NCBI GenBank assembly: GCA_016200785.1
Contig: JACQED010000168.1
Span: forward strand, 1-19,724
Length of the DNA stretch: 19,724 nucleotides
DNA from: Chloroflexota bacterium
GTDB taxonomy: Bacteria > Chloroflexota > Anaerolineae > Anaerolineales > JACQED01
Reading direction: 5' to 3'
Below the pieces are notes generated by a model, which saw only the letters and a program-made list of their open reading frames with translations, made no database searches and was not told the origin of the DNA. Of this stretch, positions 13,525-19,724 are shown in pieces. Each line of letters begins with the position of its first letter. Position 1 is the first letter of the stretch. The position numbers and the translations under genes are program-made.

Positions 13525-14865
13525 TCAGACGAATACATCGGCGCATTCGGTTCGCAGGAATTGAGCGAACGCATCGGTCGGTATCACGTCGGATGCCGGC
13601 CAGAGGCAGTGCAAGCCTTCGCGCGTCAACAAGACGTCGCGCACGGTGAGCGGTCGGCCCGCGGCCTCGGAGCGGCGGCGGACGAACAGCGGCGTCTGCG
13701 TTTTGTGGCACAGCGCGGCGGCTTCCTTTGCGTCGAGCCACGACGTCACATCGATGACGAAGTGCGCGGGGTCGTCTTTATTTGTGAGACGTGGGTATGG
13801 GTGATTGGGGTAGGTTGCGGCGAAGGTGTAGAGGGCCGAAGGCTCAGCCCTCACCCCCGACCCCTCTCCCAAGGGGAGAGGGGAGTCGGACACCCTCTCC
13901 CCTTGGGAGAGGGCTGGGGTGAGGGAGTCGGTGAGGGTCTCCCAAACCACCTGCAATACCGCTTCGGTATTCCGTAACACCTCATCATTCCAGAACCGGA
14001 TAGCACGAATCCCCTCTGCCTGCAATGCCCGTGTGCGTTCGGCGTCATGCTTCCTCCGTTCTGGTTCGGCGTGACCACCGCCATCGAGTTCAATAGCCAA
14101 TTTCGCTTCGTGGCAGTAGAAGTCAAGAATGTAACCGTGAAATGGATGTTGGCGGCGAAATTTCGCTCCGTTCAATTGACGATTGCGCAACAGTTGCCAC
14201 AGTAGTTTCTCCGCGTCGGTGGCTTCCCGACGGAGTTCTCGACACCGCGCAAGGAGTTCGGGAGGAAGCGGCGGCTTGGCCCTCACCCCCAACCCCTCTC
14301 CCGGCGGGAGAGGGGAGTCAGACTCCCTCTCTCTTCGCGACAAGGCCACGTTGACGGCGTCCCCCCTCTCCCCTTCGGAGAGGGCCGGGCTGAGGGAATC
14401 CCCCCTCTCCCAAAGGGAGAGGGCCGGGGTGAGGGACATCACCGCAATCTTCACCGCCGTATGAACCAGCACATGGGCCGGGTGGCCGTATTCGCCGTTC
14501 GCGCCGTGCGTCAGCACAGCGTCGGGGCGAACTTGCTTGATGCTGGCCGCGATCTGGCCGGCGAACATCGTCAGATCGGCATGGAAGGCGTATAACTCCT
14601 CCCCCGGCCCGACAGTGGGATCGACGTAATCGAAAAACGTCAGCGACTTGCCTTTGAGTTTCCCAACGGCGCAGACCATTTCGGCTTCGCGCACCTGGCC
14701 GAGTTGCGCGCGCTCGACCGGCGGCTCGCCGAGTTCGCCGCCTTCGCCGCGCGTGGCGCACACTACGTGAACCTCCGCGCCGCGCGCCGCCAGCATCGCC
14801 AACACACCGCCGGTCAGAATTGTTTCGTCGTCGGGGTGGGCGACGACACACAGGACGGAAAGCAT
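13525..14865 (-). CDS. PIG-L/LmbE family deacetylase interrupted by an in-frame DUF559 nuclease domain
   Basis: Protein of 446 aa from the ATG of MLSVLCVVAHPDDE; a GTG 12 nt upstream overlaps the PyrK-like stop (GTGA) and is an alternative start. PIG-L enzymes are Zn-dependent N-deacetylases acting on GlcNAc-type groups. The host half has AHPDDE (H10, D12, D13), a GEGGELG segment and the second metal site GHPAHVLVH (H128, H131). The host fold resumes at about residue 341 with LYTFAATYPNHPYPR and ends in DVTSWLDAKEAAALC, typical of the family's C-terminal part. Residues about 143-340 are foreign: repeat peptides (SLTPALS, SPLPPGEG, GVRA) around a complete DUF559 domain (LRREATDAEKLLWQLLRNRQ, LAIELDGGGHA, IRFWNDEVL). 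The frame is intact throughout. Whether the fused protein folds and works is unknown. Confidence 0.88.
   Translation of the reverse strand: MLSVLCVVAHPDDETILTGGVLAMLAARGAEVHVVCATRGEGGELGEPPVERAQLGQVREAEMVCAVGKLKGKSLTFFDYVDPTVGPGEELYAFHADLTMFAGQIAASIKQVRPDAVLTHGANGEYGHPAHVLVHTAVKIAVMSLTPALSLWERGDSLSPALSEGERGDAVNVALSRRERESDSPLPPGEGLGVRAKPPLPPELLARCRELRREATDAEKLLWQLLRNRQLNGAKFRRQHPFHGYILDFYCHEAKLAIELDGGGHAEPERRKHDAERTRALQAEGIRAIRFWNDEVLRNTEAVLQVVWETLTDSLTPALSQGERVSDSPLPLGEGSGVRAEPSALYTFAATYPNHPYPRLTNKDDPAHFVIDVTSWLDAKEAAALCHKTQTPLFVRRRSEAAGRPLTVRDVLLTREGLHCLWPASDVIPTDAFAQFLRTECADVFV
13847..13926. repeat. Left repeat block of the cassette (two hairpin units)
   Basis: Unit 1 (CCCTCACCCCCGACCCCTCT, then a hairpin) and unit 2 in opposite orientation, ending GGGCTGGGGTGAGGG. 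On the coding strand they translate to SLTPALSQGER and SPLPLGEGSGVRAE. Confidence 0.8.
14279..14436. repeat. Right repeat block of the cassette (three to four hairpin units)
   Basis: Starts with CCCTCACCCCCAACCCCTCT and its hairpin (14280-14315), followed by a degenerate unit and two units in the opposite orientation, ending GGGCCGGGCTGAGGG (about 14396) and GGGCCGGGGTGAGGG (14436). Translated peptides are SPLPPGEGLGVRAK and repeated S(L)xPALSxxERG. Confidence 0.8.
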
Positions 14866-14873
14866 TCCTGTTA

Positions 14874-15590
14874 TCACAACTCCAAGTCGAGCAAGTCAAA
14901 GAACGGCCCATCGGCGCACGCCAGTTTCCAGCCGTGAGAGGTGAACACGGCGCAAGCGAGGCATGCGCCTACGCCGCAGGGCATAGGCGGCTTGAGGAGA
15001 GCGAACGCGAGGGGCAGGGTCGGCCATTCGCCGTTCGCCGCGCCATCGCGCAACCGGCGCTGTAAATCTGACAGCGCGCTCCGTTCGAGGTCGGCGTAGA
15101 TCGCGTCGGCCCAGCCCACGGCCTCGGATAGATGCGCCGGGCCGAAGCGCGCTTCGATTTCGGGAGAGAGGCCGTCGAGCGATTGAGGTGTCTCAGAGTA
15201 CAGGACGATCAAAGCACGGCGGGCCAGCGCCGAGTCGGCGATTGGCCGCAAACGCGCCGGGCCGGCGGGGCCGGCGATGAGCAGAACGTTCCGGGCGCGT
15301 TCGGGCAGGATAAGGCCGCGTCCGCACGGGCCGGCCAAGTCAAGTTCGTCGCCGGGCGAAAGGTACGTGAGATCGGGAGGGAGTTCAATCGTCATCCCGT
15401 CCGGGCCGAACGATTCAAGAAACAGCGGAAGCCGTAGATAGTGATGGGCCGATTGATTGCGTTCGGCGGGGAGCGCGAGGTAGAACTGCCCCGCCGCGTG
15501 GCCTCCGGGCAGAGGTCCGGCGACTGCGGCCAGAACGTGTCCGTTGGCGAGAGCATTGAGGCGAACGATCCGGGCAGTGAATTGGCGCAT
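14874..15590 (-). CDS. PyrK-like flavin / [2Fe-2S] electron-transfer protein
   Basis: Protein of 238 aa starting MRQFTARIVRLNALA; an upstream in-frame extension is not protein-like. It follows the ferredoxin-reductase-like plan of the dihydroorotate dehydrogenase electron-transfer subunit: an N-terminal beta-barrel (1 to about 100) with PGGHAAGQFYLA, a nucleotide-binding part (about 100-200), and a C-terminal 2Fe-2S site with C205, C210, C213 and C225 (MPCGVGACLAC ... CADGPFF), the PyrK signature. The FAD (LRLPL instead of RRPxS) and NAD (IAGPAGPARLRP) motifs are diverged. The stop overlaps a possible GTG start of the PIG-L gene, and a PyrD-like gene follows it. This suggests a linked redox function that may not be pyrimidine synthesis. 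A -10 close to the ATG suggests a leaderless message. Confidence 0.87.
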   Translation of the reverse strand: MRQFTARIVRLNALANGHVLAAVAGPLPGGHAAGQFYLALPAERNQSAHHYLRLPLFLESFGPDGMTIELPPDLTYLSPGDELDLAGPCGRGLILPERARNVLLIAGPAGPARLRPIADSALARRALIVLYSETPQSLDGLSPEIEARFGPAHLSEAVGWADAIYADLERSALSDLQRRLRDGAANGEWPTLPLAFALLKPPMPCGVGACLACAVFTSHGWKLACADGPFFDLLDLEL

Positions 15591-15596
15591 GGGTTG

Positions 15597-15625
15597 ATGG
15601 TAGCACGGTTCGGCGGGCAGTACAA
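15597..15625 (-). promoter_or_regulatory. Possible promoter of the PyrK-like gene (leaderless)
   Basis: Minus strand TTGTAC (15620-15625), 17-bp spacer, TACCAT (15597-15602) with an extended TGC. The predicted start falls on or next to the ATG at 15590, and no Shine-Dalgarno is present. Moderate match only. Confidence 0.45.
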
Positions 15626-15688
15626 CGACGAATTGGGGACAGAGCGAATTTGCTACTTCCCCGATTCGCTGTTGTCTTCGGTCAGAAG

Positions 15689-15697
15689 TGCTATAAT
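15689..15697 (+). promoter_or_regulatory. Extended -10 promoter of the SPFH gene
   Basis: TGC-TATAAT with a perfect -10 hexamer (15692-15697), 54 bp before the ATG. The -35 region is weak at normal spacing (CTGTTG), which fits an extended -10 promoter. An AAGGAG ribosome site precedes the ATG. Confidence 0.7.
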
Positions 15698-15751
15698 CAT
15701 TCGGCAGAACGCAGGCACTGACTCGGTTTAGCAAAAGGAGATAGAGCAAAC

Positions 15752-16813
15752 ATGAACGTCGCAGGGTTTCTACAGATACTGGCCACGGTCTCGTGGCTGG
15801 CATTGATCGGCTCGTTCGTCTACGGCGCATTTCGGGCGTCGCGGCGGGAGGGAACGGGCGCGGCGGTTACGCTGATCATCGGCACACTGGTCGCGGCCAT
15901 CGCGCTCACCACCGCCGCATCCAGCGTCATCTTCATCCAGCCGGAGCAGCGCGGCGTGGTGATCAGCGCCCTGCCCGGCGAGAACGGCGTCAAGCAGCAA
16001 GCCCTTCAACCCGGCTTGCAGTGGGTCGTGCCATTCTTTCAGAACGTGATCACCTACCAAATCTCGCGCCAGACGTACACCATGAGCGCCGTCACCGGCG
16101 AGGGTCAACAGTCAGGCGACGATTCGGTCAAAGCCCGCACCAAAGACGGCCAGCAGGTCTTTATTGATTCGTCGGTGATTTATGGGGTTGACCCGGCCAA
16201 AGTGGTGCAGGTGCACATCACCTGGCAAGGCCGTTACCAGGACGAACTGGTGCGGCCGGCGGCGCGCGGCACGATCCGCGACATCGCCTCGCAGTACGGC
16301 ATCGAGGAAATCGTCAGCAGCAAGCGCACCGAAATGGAAGCCTCGATCACCGATACGCTATCGAAGAAAATGGCAGAGAACGGACTGATTCTGGTGGACT
16401 TCGTTCTGCGAGACATCCACTTCACCGACGAATATGCGGCATCCGTCGAGAAGAAGCAGATCGCCGAGCAGGACGCGCAGCGGGCGGCTTTCGTCGTTCA
16501 GCAGAAACAGCAGGAAGCCGAGCAGGCCCGCGCCGAAGCCAAAGGCCTGGCCGATGCCGTCGTGATCCGGGCGAAGGGCCAGGCCGAGGCCACCGTTCTG
16601 GAGGCCGAAGCGCAGGCGAAGGCGCTGGCGCTCATCAGCCAGGCATTGAAAGACAATCCCGAACTGATTACGTTCCGTTACGTGGAGAAACTTTCGCCGG
16701 GCATTCAGGTGATGTTGGTGCCGTCGAACAACCCGCTGTTGCTCCCGGTGCCGACGCTGCCAGCACCGGCGGCCACGCCGGCGCCGACTCCCGCGCCGAC
16801 GACATCGCCATAG
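15752..16813 (+). CDS. SPFH/band-7 (prohibitin-like) membrane protein
   Basis: Protein of 353 aa with two hydrophobic segments near the N-terminus (about 5-28 and 37-60), then an SPFH domain (about 60-235; VIFIQPEQRGVVISA, LQPGLQWVVPFFQNV), a long Ala/Glu/Gln-rich coiled coil (about 235-290) and a tail rich in Pro, Ala and Thr (about 328-353). Such proteins form large oligomers in membranes and organise proteases or lipids. The tail is low-complexity and probably disordered. It is a single gene with its own promoter, a good ribosome site (AAAAGGAGAT) and a terminator. There is no NfeD or FtsH partner in the window, so its partner cannot be read from context. Confidence 0.93.
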   Translation: MNVAGFLQILATVSWLALIGSFVYGAFRASRREGTGAAVTLIIGTLVAAIALTTAASSVIFIQPEQRGVVISALPGENGVKQQALQPGLQWVVPFFQNVITYQISRQTYTMSAVTGEGQQSGDDSVKARTKDGQQVFIDSSVIYGVDPAKVVQVHITWQGRYQDELVRPAARGTIRDIASQYGIEEIVSSKRTEMEASITDTLSKKMAENGLILVDFVLRDIHFTDEYAASVEKKQIAEQDAQRAAFVVQQKQQEAEQARAEAKGLADAVVIRAKGQAEATVLEAEAQAKALALISQALKDNPELITFRYVEKLSPGIQVMLVPSNNPLLLPVPTLPAPAATPAPTPAPTTSP

Positions 16814-16837
16814 GCCCGTCTAGCGAGAGTTGCCGGT

Positions 16838-16909
16838 GAACCGCAGAGCGCGCGGAGTCCGCTGAGTTTCGCTCAGATTTTCTCTGCGCTCTCCGCGTTC
16901 TCAGCGGTG
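16838..16909. repeat. Palindromic repeat (ACCGCAGAG..CTCAGCGGT)
   Basis: ACCGCAGAGCGCGCGGAG and GTCCGCTGAG pair with the GCTCAGA..CTCTGCGCTCTCCGCG..CTCAGCGGT arm. It is located between the convergent SPFH and AOR genes, before the terminator. Confidence 0.7.
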
Positions 16910-16935
16910 AGCAAGGTCTTCAGAGAAGATAGACA

Positions 16936-16963
16936 AAACTGCCGGGATTTCTCCCGGCAGTTT
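16936..16963. terminator. Bidirectional intrinsic terminator
   Basis: AAACTGCCGGGA and TCCCGGCAGTTT form a perfect 12-bp stem around TTTC. T-rich sequence follows on both strands (TTTCGTTTCATT on plus, TTTTGTCT on minus). It ends both the SPFH gene and the convergent oxidoreductase, whose stop is 5 nt away. Confidence 0.9.
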
Positions 16964-16967
16964 CGTT

Positions 16968-18860
16968 TCATTCAGTCAACGTCCACTCCAAATGATGATC
17001 GTACAGCGTCGCCGGGAGAGGCCGCCCGGCTTCGTCCCAGCCCATCATTTGATAGTAAAACTGGATCACCTCGCGGAACCTGGCGCGGTCGAACTTGCGC
17101 CCGGCGTGGATGCCGCTCGGCACGGCCTCGTCGAAGAAGCGACCCGGCAGATCGTCGTCCGCAGAAGTCAGCCCCTCGCGGTTGTTGTAGACACGCATTA
17201 AGTGATTGCGGCGTTCGCCCCACCGCATGATCTCGTAATCCGACGTTTCCCAGCCGGTGACAGCCCAGACCATCTCGGCCATCTTGCGCAGACTCAGCAG
17301 GCGGGTGGGCGCGACGGCGAAGATGCACATGAGCAATGCGTCGGCGGCAGACCACAGATTGTTGAGAACTTTGAAATTGCGGACTTTGTCCGGGCCGTAG
17401 TGCCACATCGGAATGCGATTCAAAATGCCGAGGGTGCGCGAGAAGTTCATCGAGTGCGGCCATCCCACGTTGAGATCGTAGTCCCAATCGTGCTCGCAGA
17501 TTTCGTAGCGCGGGCCGGTGGGCGCGACGGCGTAGCCCAGCGCGAGATTGGTCTGACTGCGCGGCTCGAACGGAACCATCTCCTGCCCTTTGACCTGCAT
17601 CGCGTAACGCTCCGCGCCTTTGCCGATTCGCGCCGCCGCGCGCCTGGTCCCCTCGGCCAACACGTCGCCGAAGCCCTCGCGAAACGCGATCCGCCGCACC
17701 ATCTCCAAAGCGGCCTCACTGTCCCCGAAACGCAGATCGAGTCCGACTTCGTCTTTACCGATCAGTCCGGCGTCAACGCACTCCATCGCCATCGAAAGCG
17801 TGAAGCCGAGCGAGGCCGGGTCGAGTCCCCATTGATTGCACAGATTGTTCGCGCGCAGGATGTGCCGGGTGTCGTTCGCGCCGATGTTCGGGCCGAGCGT
17901 GCCGGTGATTTCCTGGTGAATGCCGCCCGCGCGCGGGTCGAGGTCGTCCATCCCGGCGACGTGAAAAATTTTGATGCAGTCGTTCGGACAGCCGGTGCAC
18001 GGCGCCGCGCCGCGATAGTGCTGCATGAAGGCTTCGGGCTTGTAGTTGTCGGCGGCGGCGAACTCGGACTTGCGATAATTCTCCACGTCGAGTGCGGCGT
18101 CAATGCCGTGCGTGTGAACCCACACTGAGAAGCCGGGCGGATCGTACTGCCACGTCGAGAGCGGGTTGCCCGGGATGCCGTCGGCGAACGACTGTGTCAA
18201 CGCGACGACGGCCTCGGGGTGCGTCAGCGGCGGCGGGTGATGGCCGCGCAGAACGACGGCCTTGAGATTCTTCGATCCCATCACCGCGCCCATCCCCATC
18301 CGCGCGGCCTGAAAGGTGCGATGGCTGACGACGCTGGCGAAGCGGACGAGATTCTCCCCGGCGGGGCCGATCGCGGTCACGCCGATCCCCGCGCCGTATT
18401 TCGCCTCGAGCGCGTCGGTCGCCGCACCGACCGTCTTCCCCCACAGGTCGGTCGCATCGAAGAACTCGACCACGCCGTCTTCGACGATCAAGCCCGCCGG
18501 CCCGTCGGCGCGACCGTGGAAGATGATCGCGTCTACGCCGGAGGCTTTGAGCGCGTTGCCCCACGGCCCTTCGGCCCTCGCTTCGCCGATGCCGCCGGTC
18601 AGCGGCGACTTGGCGGCGACGGCGTGACGAGGCAATCCCGCCGCCGGGTGGCCGGCGACGACACTGCTCGCGAAGATGAGCAAGTTCTCCGGGCCGAGCG
18701 GGTCAATGCCGGGCGCGGTTTCTTTGAGCAAGTAATACGCCGCCAGCAGTCCGCCGCCCGCGTAGATTCGGAAAAAGTTGTCGTCGGGCGTCTCGATGCG
18801 GCTCGAACGCCGGGCCAGATCGACGTGAAGGATTTTGTCCTGGTAGCCGTTGGGTGTCAT
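16968..18860 (-). CDS. aor: Aldehyde:ferredoxin oxidoreductase (tungsten/molybdopterin family)
   Basis: Cytoplasmic enzyme of 630 aa that oxidises aldehydes to acids (or the reverse) with ferredoxin, using a bis-pterin W or Mo cofactor and a [4Fe-4S] cluster. N-terminal AOR domain (1 to about 205) with YAGGGLLAAYYLL, ASSVVAGHPAAGLPRHAVAA and AARMGMGAVMGSKNLKAVV. Cluster ligands C288, C291, C295 (CTGCPNDC) and C512 (LLMCIFAV) match the family's spacing. The length is normal. The exact aldehyde cannot be told from sequence. No pterin-synthesis or ferredoxin gene lies alongside. The start ATG lies next to a half copy of the ACCACGAAG repeat, and no clear ribosome site is seen. Confidence 0.95.
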   Translation of the reverse strand: MTPNGYQDKILHVDLARRSSRIETPDDNFFRIYAGGGLLAAYYLLKETAPGIDPLGPENLLIFASSVVAGHPAAGLPRHAVAAKSPLTGGIGEARAEGPWGNALKASGVDAIIFHGRADGPAGLIVEDGVVEFFDATDLWGKTVGAATDALEAKYGAGIGVTAIGPAGENLVRFASVVSHRTFQAARMGMGAVMGSKNLKAVVLRGHHPPPLTHPEAVVALTQSFADGIPGNPLSTWQYDPPGFSVWVHTHGIDAALDVENYRKSEFAAADNYKPEAFMQHYRGAAPCTGCPNDCIKIFHVAGMDDLDPRAGGIHQEITGTLGPNIGANDTRHILRANNLCNQWGLDPASLGFTLSMAMECVDAGLIGKDEVGLDLRFGDSEAALEMVRRIAFREGFGDVLAEGTRRAAARIGKGAERYAMQVKGQEMVPFEPRSQTNLALGYAVAPTGPRYEICEHDWDYDLNVGWPHSMNFSRTLGILNRIPMWHYGPDKVRNFKVLNNLWSAADALLMCIFAVAPTRLLSLRKMAEMVWAVTGWETSDYEIMRWGERRNHLMRVYNNREGLTSADDDLPGRFFDEAVPSGIHAGRKFDRARFREVIQFYYQMMGWDEAGRPLPATLYDHHLEWTLTE

Positions 18861-18865
18861 CGCGT

Positions 18866-18896
18866 TCTTCGTGCCTTCGTGTCTTTGTGGTGGATA
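18866..18896 (-). repeat. Half copy of the ACCACAAAG repeat upstream of aor
   Basis: Minus strand ACCACAAAGACACGAAGGCA followed by CGAAGAA, matching one arm of the hairpin at 10302-10375 without its partner arm. It lies immediately before the oxidoreductase start. Confidence 0.6.
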
Positions 18897-18907
18897 CTCA
18901 GGCGCCC

Positions 18908-19648
18908 TCAGCCTGTCACGCCTTCAATCGTCCAGCCCCGCTCTTCCCCGTGAGAAGCGTCGGACACCGTCGTCAATCGGATATTGCCGAGAAGATGGTT
19001 GACGTCCCCGGCCAGCGGTTGAAGCGCAGCCGTCGGCACGACCACCCAGCCGAACGTCGTGCCTCTAAGTTGGATCAGTTGCAAGGCCGCGCCGGTGAGT
19101 AGGAGAGGCCGGCCCGGCGTGTCCTGCACTTTGAACGTGGCGGCAACGGGGACACCTGCCAGGCTCTCTACCCTGCCGCCGACGACCAGCGTGCCCGGAT
19201 CGAGCAGCCGCACTTTGCCGTCGGCGACGCCGATCTGCGGGCCGGCGACGAAGCGGAAGTACGAACTGATCTCATCTTCGGAGAAGGTGAGTTGGAAGGG
19301 CGTACCCGGCGCGAGGCTTTGAAGCGCCTCCAGTTTGGATTGCATGGAGGCCGCCGCCTCGTGCGACGAACCGACCGGCCTGTCGAGCGCGGCGATGGCC
19401 ACGCCGCCCACCACGACGCCGCCCGAAAAGAAGCAGGCGGCCGTGACGAACACCATTGCGCCGACCGTGATGATCAACCGCTGGACGGCCTGCGGGCTGA
19501 AGCCGACGTTGGTCGTGCTGATGACGTCGCGCCCGGCCACGTCGCCGGCGACATTCACGTCGCGGGCCTCGATTTGGATTCCGCCCTGCCGGGATTCCTC
19601 GCGGTGCTGCCCGGAGGGGCGAGTGGGTTCAGGCGTCTGACCGGCCAT
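18908..19648 (-). CDS. Single-pass membrane protein of unknown function
   Basis: Protein of 246 aa. It begins with a polar, charged N-terminus, then IQIEARDVNVAGDVAGRDVI (25-43), a short GDVxGRD-type segment with beta-strand spacing. One strongly hydrophobic stretch (about 57-88) is rich in Gly and Val. The C-terminal ~155 residues (FQLTFSEDEISSYFRF, GTLVVGGRVESLAGVP, FKVQDTPGRPLLLTGA) look like a soluble beta-rich domain outside or at the membrane. I do not recognise a family. It ends 47 bp before the aor start on the same strand, so a shared transcript is possible. A TATACT -10 sits just before the ATG. Confidence 0.8.
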   Translation of the reverse strand: MAGQTPEPTRPSGQHREESRQGGIQIEARDVNVAGDVAGRDVISTTNVGFSPQAVQRLIITVGAMVFVTAACFFSGGVVVGGVAIAALDRPVGSSHEAAASMQSKLEALQSLAPGTPFQLTFSEDEISSYFRFVAGPQIGVADGKVRLLDPGTLVVGGRVESLAGVPVAATFKVQDTPGRPLLLTGAALQLIQLRGTTFGWVVVPTAALQPLAGDVNHLLGNIRLTTVSDASHGEERGWTIEGVTG

Positions 19649-19658
19649 GACGAGGAAG

Positions 19659-19687
19659 AGTATAGTTCATTCGCGGAGAGCGGCAAA
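19659..19687 (-). promoter_or_regulatory. Possible near-leaderless promoter of the last gene
   Basis: Minus strand TATACT (19659-19664) with a 17-bp spacer to TTTGCC (19682-19687). The predicted start is only 3-4 nt before the ATG, and no Shine-Dalgarno is visible. The -35 match is poor. Confidence 0.4.
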
Positions 19688-19722
19688 CTGTGTTTGCGGC
19701 AGGCTCGCTCACCTGTGCCTGC
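19683..19722. repeat. Two short inverted repeats at the right edge
   Basis: GCAAAC-TGT-GTTTGC (19683-19697) and GCAGGC..GCCTGC (19699-19722) lie side by side. No gene is visible in the last 76 bp. The window ends here, so a longer repeat cannot be excluded. Confidence 0.45.
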
Positions 19723-19724
19723 GA

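Larger units (their letters stand above)
13846..14439 (-). mobile_element. DUF559 nuclease cassette bounded by inverted CCCTCACCCC hairpins
   Basis: A 594-bp (198-codon) segment in the middle of the PIG-L gene. Its two ends are inverted copies of CCCTCACCCC-(C)G(A/G)CCCCTCTCCC, each able to fold into a hairpin with GGGAGAGGG. The centre encodes a DUF559 (VSR-like endonuclease fold) domain with ELDGGGH as the probable metal site. It opens with an ATG (14437-14439) and contains no stop codon, so it reads through into host sequence. Mobility is inferred from the repeat boundaries and the clean interruption of the host domain; no target-site duplication was established. Confidence 0.7.

Noticed and set aside
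13847..14436. CRISPR-like array of regularly spaced repeats
   Set aside because: Repeat units occur in both orientations, are themselves palindromic, and the space between the blocks encodes a DUF559 domain in the host frame. There are no unique spacers of constant length and no cas genes.
13525..14865. Intein in the PIG-L gene
   Set aside because: No intein N-terminal Cys/Ser block, no C-terminal His-Asn with following Cys/Ser/Thr. The insert is a DUF559 domain with hairpin-repeat ends, so it would stay in the protein.
17202..18128. Long plus-strand open frame of 308 codons opposite aor
   Set aside because: It lies wholly antisense to a well-conserved oxidoreductase. Its composition (rich in Arg, His, Ala, Asp, Val) is typical of the complementary frame in GC-rich genes, and no motif is seen. 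The same holds for the long open frames opposite the kinases (2046-3185, 3252-4166, 5961-6662) and leuS (8348-9229, 9329-10180).

Overview
This GC-rich window most resembles a chromosomal contig from a Chloroflexota-like (Anaerolineae-type) bacterium. That assignment is an inference. It rests on the gene mix and on several families of short dispersed hairpin repeats (CCCTCACCCC..GGGAGAGGG, ACCACGAAG..CTTGGTGGT, CCGCAATTCGCAAT, GGGGCAGAC..GTCTGCCC), which sit between genes, inside an RNA leader and in frame inside coding regions. No marker gene settles the taxonomy.

Left part (1-10.8 kb). A 5'-truncated bifunctional penicillin-binding protein (PBP1C type) runs rightwards and its stop codon overlaps, convergently, that of a leftward block. 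In transcription order this block holds tRNA-Ala(CGC), an HTH / LAGLIDADG-like ORF, tRNA-Ala(GGC), a T-box leader, leuS, and three tandem paralogous receiver-GAF-histidine kinases. A near-consensus promoter (TTGACA, 17 bp, TACAAT) lies just upstream of the first tRNA. Only the last of the three kinases keeps a phosphorylatable Asp in its receiver; the other two carry Ser there.

Middle (11.7-15.6 kb). Divergent from the tRNAs is a two-gene rightward unit. The first gene is a small Rdx/SelW-like protein whose CxxU motif is encoded with an in-frame TGA followed by a SECIS-like hairpin, so it is a probable selenoprotein that ordinary gene calling splits or misses. The second is dtd (D-aminoacyl-tRNA deacylase). 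Facing it is a leftward group: a PyrK-like flavin/2Fe-2S protein, a PIG-L/LmbE deacetylase, and a PyrD-like TIM barrel that has lost the catalytic Cys motif. The PIG-L gene is interrupted in frame by a 594-bp cassette encoding a DUF559 nuclease-like domain, bounded by inverted CCCTCACCCC hairpins.

Right part (15.7-19.7 kb). An SPFH/band-7 membrane protein with its own promoter (+) converges, across a hairpin repeat and a bidirectional terminator, on a tungsten/molybdenum aldehyde:ferredoxin oxidoreductase (-). A one-helix membrane protein of unknown function (-) lies upstream of it.

The most unusual items are the missed selenoprotein, the in-frame nuclease cassette with its solo repeat relatives in pbpC and the leuS leader, the pseudo-receiver kinases, the catalytically degenerate PyrD/PyrK-like pair, and the ORF packed between two tRNA-Ala genes ahead of a T-box. 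All functional statements come from reading motifs; no database search was run.
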